Assembly (NCBI RefSeq): GCF_001399685.1
Contig: NZ_JTHN01000098.1
Location: 17,401 to 81,400, forward strand
Direction: 5' to 3'
Source of the DNA: Paenibacillus sp. A3
GTDB lineage: Bacteria; Bacillota; Bacilli; Paenibacillales; NBRC-103111
Length of the DNA stretch: 64,000 nt
Made by a program: the position numbers and the translations under genes. The notes below the pieces were generated by a model. It did not search any database, was not told the DNA's origin, and saw only the letters and a list, made by a program, of their open reading frames with translations. Each line of letters begins with the position of its first letter. Within the stretch, counting starts at the first letter, position 1. Shown piece after piece: positions 52,232-59,268 of this stretch.

Positions 52232-53341
52232 ATGCAGGCGCAAAAAGTTCGGGAGCAGGCAGACGATCAGACCCGACTGGCGGATGGCGTTGAGCTTGTC
52301 TATGGAATGAATGATCAGCCTATGCTCTACAATCCCAACGCAGGAAATTATGTGAGAATATCTCCTTTAGGCATAAAAGTAGTGGAATGGATCAACCAGT
52401 CGCTTACCGTTGACGAGGTAATCGAGCGGTTGATGAGCGATTACCGTAAACCCTCCGAGGAGGTTAAGCCTGCGGTCGATAAATTTTTCGAACAGCTCAG
52501 ACAGGCCCGCATGTTGAATACGGACCCGATTCCCCAAGAAGGCGTCCGTCGTTCCGTCGGCAGCTTGCAGAAGCGGCCTGTGCTTCGAATTCCGCTCATT
52601 ACTTCCGCCAGGGCATTCCCCGCTCCGCTCGTGAATAGGCTGGAGCTTATACCGAGAAGCTCGCTCTATTTGGCTTGCGGCACTGTCACTTTGCTGGCAG
52701 CTTGTATGGTTGCGTTTTATTTCGGTTACCGCGGTTTTTCGGCGATATCCGGCAGTCTGTCCTGGCTGATTATTATTCCTGCGCTCATGTTTCACCTGTG
52801 CTTACATGAAATGGCACATGCAGTCGTTCTGCAAAAATTTGGAATCCAAATTCGCCAAGCGGGTATCGGTTTGTTGTACTATATTTTTCCTATTGCCTAT
52901 GTGGATACAACAGATACCTACCGATTGCGGAATAAATACGACCGGGCCATGGCAGCGTGGGTCGGGCCTGTTTTTGATTTGGCCGGAGCGGCAATATCCG
53001 CAGTAATTTCTCTTTCGAGCAGCGGTTGGTGGGGGGATCAGTTCCAGGTATTGCTGGGTATTCAATTCACGATCTTTTTGTTTAACGTCAATCCGCTGCT
53101 GCCCAGCGACGGACTCCGCACGATCGAAGCCCTGATGGGCGAATTCAATTTGCGAAGAAGGGCGCTCCATTATTTGCTCTGTAAAGCCGCCTTCCGACCC
53201 TTGCCGAATTATTTGGTTCATCTCCCTAAATCCAAAAAAATCCAGTATACGCTTTATTCGACCTTGAGCATCGCCTACTTTATCGGCTTATTGTACATGA
53301 TCGCCTTGTATTCCATAAAAGCCAGCCTGTCTTTTCAATGA
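52232..53341 (+). CDS. M50-type membrane metalloprotease with PqqD-like N-terminus
   Basis: The 369-residue protein starts with a PqqD/RRE-like domain (about 15-95: YNPNAGNYVRISPLGIKVVE, VDEVIERLMSDY), then a multi-helix membrane domain holding the zinc motif HEMAH (about residue 192) and the third ligand motif NPLLPSDG (about 287). Family members are site-2-protease-like and occur in RiPP clusters as leader peptidases or immunity/export factors. The leader-binding domain makes leader removal during export plausible. GGAGGGGG precedes the ATG. It is the last gene of the cluster and ends in a terminator. Confidence 0.85.
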   Translation: MQAQKVREQADDQTRLADGVELVYGMNDQPMLYNPNAGNYVRISPLGIKVVEWINQSLTVDEVIERLMSDYRKPSEEVKPAVDKFFEQLRQARMLNTDPIPQEGVRRSVGSLQKRPVLRIPLITSARAFPAPLVNRLELIPRSSLYLACGTVTLLAACMVAFYFGYRGFSAISGSLSWLIIIPALMFHLCLHEMAHAVVLQKFGIQIRQAGIGLLYYIFPIAYVDTTDTYRLRNKYDRAMAAWVGPVFDLAGAAISAVISLSSSGWWGDQFQVLLGIQFTIFLFNVNPLLPSDGLRTIEALMGEFNLRRRALHYLLCKAAFRPLPNYLVHLPKSKKIQYTLYSTLSIAYFIGLLYMIALYSIKASLSFQ

Positions 53342-53386
53342 ACACGATTACGTTCTGCAGGACGGCCGGCTTCTTTTTTTCATATC
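53321..53386 (+). terminator. Terminator of the azole-peptide cluster
   Basis: AAGCC-GCC near 53321 (inside the last codons of the protease gene) can pair with GGC-CGGCTT near 53366, followed by CTTTTTTT. Confidence 0.6.
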
Positions 53387-53511
53387 GCCGAATAAAAGGA
53401 GCGGGCGGCCAATAGATTGATAAAGAGAAGATGGACATGGCCCCGGGGAAGACTGCCTGTCTCGCGGGCCGCTGTCGAGAACCGAAGCGTCCGACAAGGA
53501 GGGAACTGCCG

Positions 53512-54348
53512 ATGCTTCACTTGGTCGCCTGTATCAAGCAGGTGCCGGATACGAAAATCATCAAGATGAACCCGAAAACGAATACGATGGACCGTTCAAG
53601 CGCGCCGGCCATCCTTAATCCGTACGATGCGCATGCCGTGGAAGAAGCGGTGCGTCTCAAGCAGCGGTACGGAGGAACGGTATCCGTCGTGACGATGGGA
53701 CCGCCGCCCGCGGTCAAGGCGATCCGCAAATGCATCGAGATCGGCGCGGACGAAGGCTACCTGATTACCGACCGCGCATTCGCCGGGGCGGATACGCTGG
53801 CGACCAGCTATTCGCTGACGAAGGCGATTGACAAAATCGCCAAGATCAAGCCGATCGATATGATCCTGTGCGGCAAAATGACGATCGATGGCGATACCGG
53901 CCAGGTCGGTCCGGGCATCGCCCGCAGACTGGATATTCCGCCGCTGACGAACGTCCGCAAGATCGTCGAAATTAACAAGGACGAAGGCTACGCCATCATC
54001 CATCGCAAGCTGGAGGACGGCTACGAGGTCGTTCGTTCGACGCTGCCGTGCCTGTTCTCCGTCGAAAAGGACATCAACGATATCCCGTATTCGCCGCTGC
54101 CCAACATGCTGCGGGCGGCGCGGTATCAGCCGGTCGTCTGGTCCGTCGACGACTTGGAGGGCGTGGACCGCACGAAGCTCGGGCTCAAAGGCTCCCCGAC
54201 GATCGTCGCCAAAGTATGGCCGCCGGAGAAGCCGAAGGGCGGAGAGCTGCTGGAGGGAACCCCTGCGGAGCAGGCGGGCAAGCTGCTCTCGATTTTGCTG
54301 GAGAAAAAAGAGCTCTTCCGCGTTCAAAACGGAGGTGAAAGCGGATGA
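53512..54348 (+). CDS. fixA: Electron-transfer flavoprotein beta subunit
   Basis: The 278-residue EtfB/FixA begins MLHLVACIKQVPDTKIIKMN and shows the AMP/flavin-site pattern DGDTGQVGPGIARRLDIPPL. FixA pairs with FixB to form an ETF. With FixC and FixX it forms a membrane-associated complex that can split NADH electrons between quinone and ferredoxin. AAGGAGGG precedes ATG 53512; the upstream extension is not conserved. First gene of a tight four-gene operon. Confidence 0.94.
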   Translation: MLHLVACIKQVPDTKIIKMNPKTNTMDRSSAPAILNPYDAHAVEEAVRLKQRYGGTVSVVTMGPPPAVKAIRKCIEIGADEGYLITDRAFAGADTLATSYSLTKAIDKIAKIKPIDMILCGKMTIDGDTGQVGPGIARRLDIPPLTNVRKIVEINKDEGYAIIHRKLEDGYEVVRSTLPCLFSVEKDINDIPYSPLPNMLRAARYQPVVWSVDDLEGVDRTKLGLKGSPTIVAKVWPPEKPKGGELLEGTPAEQAGKLLSILLEKKELFRVQNGGESG

Positions 54349-55370
54349 ACCTTCAGGATTACCGCGGCGTGTGGGTGTTCATCGAGCAGAAGAACGGCGC
54401 GATTGCGCCGGTGTCGCTGGAGCTGCTGGGAGCCGGGCGGAAGCTCGCGGATAAGCGCGGCGTGCCGCTGGCGGGCATTCTCATCGGCGACGGCGTCCGG
54501 TCTCTGGCCGCCGATGTCATTGCTTACGGGGCGGACACCGTGTACTTGTACGACAACCCGATCTTCCATTATTACCGGACGGAATCTTTCATGAGGGCCG
54601 TCATCGAGGCTTGTCAGAAGCACAAACCGGAAATTTTCCTGTTCGGCGCGACGTCGACGGGCAAGGACCTCGCCAGCGCCGTGGCGACAGATCTCGCGAC
54701 CGGGCTGACGGCGGATACGACGCAGCTGGACGTCGATGCGGAGACCGGGCTGCTGGAAGCGAGCCGTCCGGCGTTCGGCGGCAACATTATGGCCACCATT
54801 TTGTGCAAAAAGGACCGCCCGCAGATGGCCACCGTGCGCCCGAAGGTCATGAAGCGGCTGGCCCCGGACCCGAAGCGCAAGGGGGACATCGTCGAGGAAG
54901 CCGTCTCCGTCCGCGAAGAGGATCTGCGCACGAAGGTGCTGGAGATCGTCCGCGATACGACGCAGCGGGTGCGGATTGACGAGGCGGACGTGATCGTCGC
55001 CGGAGGCAAAGGGCTCGGCGGCCCAGCGGGCTTCGAGTTGATTCACCGGCTGGCGGAGACGCTGGGTGCTTCCGTCGGTGCGAGCCGCGATGCGGTGGAG
55101 GCCGGATGGATTGAGCATCATCACCAGGTCGGGCAGACGGGCGTCACCGTGACGCCGAAAATTTATTTTGCCATCGGCATTTCCGGGGCGATCCAGCATT
55201 TGGTCGGGATGCAGAACTCGGGGCTCATTATTGCGATCAACAAGGATCCTGCCGCTCCGATCTTCGGGTCCTGCCATTACGGCATCGTCGGCGATGCGTT
55301 CGTCATCGTCCCGCTGCTGATCGAAGCGTTCCAAAAAGCGCTGCAAAGCGAGGTGCCTCAATATGGCTGA
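54345..55370 (+). CDS. fixB: Electron-transfer flavoprotein alpha subunit
   Basis: The 341-residue EtfA/FixB has the C-terminal FAD-binding signature: GAGRKL-type N-terminal, then GLGGPAGFELIHRLAETLGA, HHQVGQTGVTVTPKIYFAIG and QNSGLIIAINKDPAAPIF. No N-terminal ferredoxin extension is present. It overlaps fixA by four bases (ATGA) and the next gene by eight. Acts with FixA as the bifurcating flavoprotein. Confidence 0.95.
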   Translation: MNLQDYRGVWVFIEQKNGAIAPVSLELLGAGRKLADKRGVPLAGILIGDGVRSLAADVIAYGADTVYLYDNPIFHYYRTESFMRAVIEACQKHKPEIFLFGATSTGKDLASAVATDLATGLTADTTQLDVDAETGLLEASRPAFGGNIMATILCKKDRPQMATVRPKVMKRLAPDPKRKGDIVEEAVSVREEDLRTKVLEIVRDTTQRVRIDEADVIVAGGKGLGGPAGFELIHRLAETLGASVGASRDAVEAGWIEHHHQVGQTGVTVTPKIYFAIGISGAIQHLVGMQNSGLIIAINKDPAAPIFGSCHYGIVGDAFVIVPLLIEAFQKALQSEVPQYG

Positions 55371-56658
55371 AAAATTCGACGTCATCGTGGTCGGCGCAGG
55401 CCCGGCCGGGACGTCGTGCGCCTATACGTTAGCCAAGGCCGGCGTAAATGTTCTGCTCATTGAGCGGGGGGAGTACCCCGGCTCGAAAAATGTCATGGGT
55501 GGCGTCCTGTACCGCAAAACGATGGAAGACATCGTTCCGGGATTCTACAAGGACGCGCCGGTCGAGCGGCCGATCGTCGAGCAGCGGTTCATGATGCTGG
55601 ATAAAGAATCGGCGGTCACCTTCAGCTATAAGGGGCTGGAATGGGGGCAGGAGCCGTACAACAATTTCACCGTGCTGCGGGCCAAGTTCGATCAATGGTT
55701 TGCGGAGAAGGCAGTACAGCAGGGGGCGCTGCTGATCAACGAGACGGTCGTGCTTGAATGCATCACCCAGGACGGGCGCGTGGTCGGCGTCCGCACCGAC
55801 CGCCCGGATGGGGACCTGTACGCCGACGTCGTGGTGCTCGCGGACGGCGTCAATTCGCTGCTGGCCAAGTCGCTCGGCTTCCATAAGGAGTTCCGCCCGG
55901 ACGAAGTGGCGCTGGCCGTCATGGAAGTGCTGAAGCTGGACCGTAAAATTATCGAAGACCGGTTCAGTCTCGAAGGCGACCAGGGCTGTACGTTCGAGAT
56001 TTTCGGCGATTCCACGCATGGCATTCTCGGCACGGCGTGGCTGTATACGAACAAAGACAGCCTGAACATCGGCGTCGGGGCGATGCTGTCCGGGCTGATC
56101 AAGAACAAGCTGAAGCCGTACGAACTGCTGGAGTATGTCAAGACGCACCCCATTCTCCGCCCTTATATACAAGGCAGCGAGCAGCAGGAATATTTGGCCC
56201 ACTTGATCCCCGAGGGCGGCTACCGCTCCATGCCGAAGGTTGTCGGGGACGGCGTGATCGTGGTCGGGGACGCCGCCCAACTCGTCAACGCCATTCACCG
56301 CGAAGGCTCGAACATGGCGATGGCGTCCGGCGTGCTGGCAGCGGAGACGATTCTGGAAGCGAAGGAAGCGGGCGACTATTCCGCCGCCCGGCTCGACAAG
56401 TACCGGACCCGGCTGCTGGACAGCTTCGTCGGTCAAGACTTGAAGAAGTACAAGGACGCGACGCACCATTTCGAGAAGTACCCGCATTACTTCGAAAAGT
56501 ATATCCCGCTCATGAACCGGGCGGCGGGCGAGCTGTTCACCGTCGACGGAACGAGCAAGAGAGAGAAGCAGCGCAAAATCTGGCAGGGCATCGGCACCGC
56601 CGGCGAGAAGTTCAAGATCGCCCAAGATTTGTTCAAGGCATGGAGGGTGATGAAATGA
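55363..56658 (+). CDS. fixC: FixC flavoprotein (ETF:quinone oxidoreductase-like)
   Basis: The 431-residue protein has the dinucleotide-binding motif VVGAGPAGTSCAYTLAKAG (about residues 10-28), GAxxxP-type FAD contacts and the second FAD motif GDAAQLVN near residue 305. It is the FAD subunit that passes electrons from the ETF to quinone or FixX. The gene overlaps fixB and fixX. Electron-bifurcating Fix complexes feed nitrogenase in diazotrophs; no nif genes are in this window, so another ferredoxin-dependent acceptor may be served. Confidence 0.94.
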   Translation: MAEKFDVIVVGAGPAGTSCAYTLAKAGVNVLLIERGEYPGSKNVMGGVLYRKTMEDIVPGFYKDAPVERPIVEQRFMMLDKESAVTFSYKGLEWGQEPYNNFTVLRAKFDQWFAEKAVQQGALLINETVVLECITQDGRVVGVRTDRPDGDLYADVVVLADGVNSLLAKSLGFHKEFRPDEVALAVMEVLKLDRKIIEDRFSLEGDQGCTFEIFGDSTHGILGTAWLYTNKDSLNIGVGAMLSGLIKNKLKPYELLEYVKTHPILRPYIQGSEQQEYLAHLIPEGGYRSMPKVVGDGVIVVGDAAQLVNAIHREGSNMAMASGVLAAETILEAKEAGDYSAARLDKYRTRLLDSFVGQDLKKYKDATHHFEKYPHYFEKYIPLMNRAAGELFTVDGTSKREKQRKIWQGIGTAGEKFKIAQDLFKAWRVMK

Positions 56659-56957
56659 GCGACCAGCCTAAGGGAAAAGGGCAGACCATCGAAGAGAAGC
56701 AGTACTTGATCCGGTTCAAGGCGGATACGAACTCCCATCTCCACGTGCTCGACTACGATATCTGCGCGACGAAGTGCCCCGACAAGATCTGTACGATTTT
56801 TTGCCCGGCTGAAGTGTACAAGTGGGAAGAGATCCGGATGCATGTCGGCTACGAGGGCTGTCACGAGTGCGGAAGCTGCCGCATCGGCTGTCCGCATCAG
56901 AACATCAAATGGGAATACCCCAAGGGCGGTCACGGGATCATCTTCCGGCTGGGGTAG
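56655..56957 (+). CDS. fixX: FixX ferredoxin-like protein
   Basis: The 100-residue protein contains one complete [4Fe-4S] motif, CHECGSCRIGCP (C-x2-C-x2-C-x3-CP), and an earlier Cys-rich stretch (CATKCPDKICTIFCP) that matches the family's modified first cluster. It overlaps the fixC stop (ATGA). FixX takes the low-potential electron from the FixABC complex. Length and motif match the known FixX family. A small gene of unknown role follows six bases later. Confidence 0.93.
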   Translation: MSDQPKGKGQTIEEKQYLIRFKADTNSHLHVLDYDICATKCPDKICTIFCPAEVYKWEEIRMHVGYEGCHECGSCRIGCPHQNIKWEYPKGGHGIIFRLG

Positions 56958-56963
56958 CTGCAC

Positions 56964-57113
56964 ATGTTTGCGGTGGGGGATTGCGTCATCTTTATCCCGG
57001 ACGGGGCGAGGGGAACGATTGTCGCCGTCAACGGGACGTTGTGTCACATCGTCTGGGAGGATTGGTTTACGAGCTGGGAGAAAGCCGAGGAGCTGCGGAA
57101 AGAAGAAAAATGA
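56964..57113 (+). CDS. Small fix-linked protein (49 aa)
   Basis: The product begins MFAVGDCVIFIPDGARGTIV and continues with a beta-hairpin-like Trp-rich stretch (HIVWEDWFTSWEK) and a charged helical tail. The first part resembles a small SH3-like barrel of the YjgF/CarD-interacting or KOW-like size class, but no family is recognised. GGGGTAG lies seven bases upstream, six bases after fixX, and the operon terminator follows its stop, so it is part of the fix operon. Role unknown. Confidence 0.6.
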   Translation: MFAVGDCVIFIPDGARGTIVAVNGTLCHIVWEDWFTSWEKAEELRKEEK

Positions 57114-57117
57114 ACAA

Positions 57118-57149
57118 AAAAGAGAAGGAGCGCATCCTTCTCTTTTCGT
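57118..57149 (+). terminator. Terminator of the fix operon
   Basis: AAAAGAGAAGG pairs with CCTTCTCTTTT, directly after the small gene. Confidence 0.88.
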
Positions 57150-57163
57150 TGTGTACTTTATCG

Positions 57164-57240
57164 TTTGCAGCATTTCGTTTAAGGCTTTGGCGGTCACCGG
57201 TTTTTGCACAATTTTATCCCCTAAAAAATGGAATGTATCC
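57164..57240 (-). pseudogene. Possible receiver-domain C-terminal fragment
   Basis: The minus strand reads GDKIVQKPVTAKALNEMLQT, which resembles the KP-x-T...L end of response-regulator receiver domains. There is no beginning of the gene and the fragment is short. Support is weak. Confidence 0.3.
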
Positions 57241-57375
57241 CTTACTGCCCTGCCGAAGCCATGGTTAAATGAGAGTACGAGCCCAGTTCGAAAGGGGGTG
57301 AGCCTGCCGCAGCCGTCGTCGTTTGGTGGAGGGTATTCCGGTATTTTTTATCCATATTTCAGGAGGGATTAATGA

Positions 57376-59181
57376 ATGAGTTTTGCGCAAATCGCGCTTC
57401 GGCGCACCTTTAGGAAAGCGTTTTCGTTGACCGTAATCGCGGTGCTCCTGCTTAGTCTGATTCCGGCGATGGCGCTCGGCGCGAGCGAGTGGCAGCCGAA
57501 CACCGCCTACAAAGCCGGCGAGGTGGTTACGTATGCGGGGCAGACGTACACCTGCTTGCAACCGCATACATCGCTGACCGGCTGGGAGCCGCCGAACGTC
57601 CCGGCCTTGTGGAAGGCCGGCGGCGGCGGAACGGATACGCAGCCGCCGACCGCTCCATCCGGCTTGAAGGCGACCGGCAAAACGTCCAACAGCGTAACCC
57701 TCGCGTGGAACGCTTCGACGGATAACGTAGGCGTCACCGGCTACGACGTGTACAACGGGTCTGCGGTCGCGGCGAGCGTGACGGGAACGACCGCCACGAT
57801 CGGCGGGTTGTCCGCGAACACGGCATACACGTTCACGGTGAAAGCGAAGGACGCGGCCGGCAACGTATCCGCCGCAAGCCAAGCCGTCACGGTAACGACG
57901 GACCCGGCATCCGGCGATACGCAGCCGCCGACGGCGCCGACGAATCTGGCCGTCACCGGGAAAACGTCGTCCAGCATCTCGCTGTCCTGGACAGCTTCCA
58001 CGGATAACGTGGGTGTCACCGGCTATACGGTGGAGTACAGCTCCGGCAGCCTGAGCGTCGCGGGAACAACGGCGACGGTGGCGGGACTTGCCGCCGACAC
58101 GACGTATACGTTCACCGTGAAGGCAAAGGACGCAGCCGGCAACGTTTCGGCCGGTGCGAGCGTGCAAGGGAAGACCGAACCGGCACCGTCCGGAGGCGGG
58201 GGCAAGATCGTCGTCGGCTATTGGCACAACTTCGATAACGGGTCCTCGGTGCTCAAGCTGCGGGACGTCTCGAAGAAATACGATGTGATCAACGTGGCTT
58301 TTGCCGAGCCGGTTTCTCCGGGCAGCGGTACGATTGCCTTTACGCCATTCAATGCGACGGTGGACGAATTCAAAGCGGATGTCGCGTATTTGAAGAGCCA
58401 GGGTAAAAAGGTGCTGATCTCCCTCGGCGGCGCCAACGGTACGGTTACGCTGTCCGATGCGACGAAGAAGCAGCAATTTATCAGCACGATGACTTCGATT
58501 ATCCAGACGTACGGCTTCGACGGTATCGATATCGATCTGGAAGGCAGCTCGGTCGCGCTGAACGGCGGCGATACGGACTTCAAAAACCCGACGACGCCGG
58601 GCATCGTGAACCTCATTGACGCGGTCCGTACGCTCAGCAGCACGTTCGGCAGCGGCTTCGTGCTGACGATGGCGCCGGAGACGGCGTATGTGCAAGGCGG
58701 GATGGGGGCTTACGGCGGCCCTTGGGGCGCCTACCTGCCGATCATCCACGCGCTGCGCGACAAGCTGAACTATATTCACGTTCAGCATTACAACAGCGGC
58801 TCGATGACGGGGCTTGACGGCCGTTCTTACGCGCAAGGCACGGCGGATTTCCACGTCGCCATGGCCGAGATGCTGCTGAAGGGCTTCCCTGTCAATAACA
58901 ATGCGAACAACGTATTCCCGGCGCTGCGTCCGGAGCAGGTCGCCATCGGTGTACCTGCGGTGCCGAGCGCGGCGGGAGGCGGATATACGCCGGCGGCTGA
59001 GGTGCAGAAGGCGATCACGTATCTCGTCAAAGGCACGTCGTTCGGCGGCAGCTACAAGCTGCAAAACCCGGCCGGTTATCCCGGCTTCAAAGGACTCATG
59101 ACTTGGTCCATCAACTGGGATGCGGCGAGCGGCTATGGCTTTGTCAACAGCCACCGTCCTTTCTTGGACGGCCTGAAATAA
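57376..59181 (+). CDS. GH18 chitinase with CBM5/12 and two fibronectin III domains
   Basis: The 601-residue secreted enzyme has, in order: signal peptide (1-35), a chitin-binding CBM5/12 domain (about 36-82, WQPNTAYKAGEVVTYAG), two fibronectin type III repeats of about 95 residues each, introduced by DTQPPTAP, and a GH18 catalytic barrel (about 275-600) with the DxxDxDxE motif GFDGIDIDLEG (about 378-388). It cleaves chitin outside the cell. AGGAGGG precedes the ATG. The two FnIII modules share nearly identical stretches at nucleotide level, so the gene can expand or contract by recombination. Confidence 0.95.
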   Translation: MSFAQIALRRTFRKAFSLTVIAVLLLSLIPAMALGASEWQPNTAYKAGEVVTYAGQTYTCLQPHTSLTGWEPPNVPALWKAGGGGTDTQPPTAPSGLKATGKTSNSVTLAWNASTDNVGVTGYDVYNGSAVAASVTGTTATIGGLSANTAYTFTVKAKDAAGNVSAASQAVTVTTDPASGDTQPPTAPTNLAVTGKTSSSISLSWTASTDNVGVTGYTVEYSSGSLSVAGTTATVAGLAADTTYTFTVKAKDAAGNVSAGASVQGKTEPAPSGGGGKIVVGYWHNFDNGSSVLKLRDVSKKYDVINVAFAEPVSPGSGTIAFTPFNATVDEFKADVAYLKSQGKKVLISLGGANGTVTLSDATKKQQFISTMTSIIQTYGFDGIDIDLEGSSVALNGGDTDFKNPTTPGIVNLIDAVRTLSSTFGSGFVLTMAPETAYVQGGMGAYGGPWGAYLPIIHALRDKLNYIHVQHYNSGSMTGLDGRSYAQGTADFHVAMAEMLLKGFPVNNNANNVFPALRPEQVAIGVPAVPSAAGGGYTPAAEVQKAITYLVKGTSFGGSYKLQNPAGYPGFKGLMTWSINWDAASGYGFVNSHRPFLDGLK

Positions 59182-59198
59182 TCGTATTGCTGTAACTT

Positions 59199-59254
59199 AA
59201 AAAAGAGCCTCCGGCTCCTATGGACTCAGCATCCATAGGCTCGCCGGAGGCTTT
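59199..59254. terminator. Bidirectional terminator between chitinase and helD
   Basis: A long stem, AGCCTCCGG-CTCCTATGGA with TCCATAGG-CTCGCCGGAGGCT, has T-rich ends on both strands and sits between convergent genes. Confidence 0.85.
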
Positions 59255-59268
59255 ATTCGTGCGACCGA

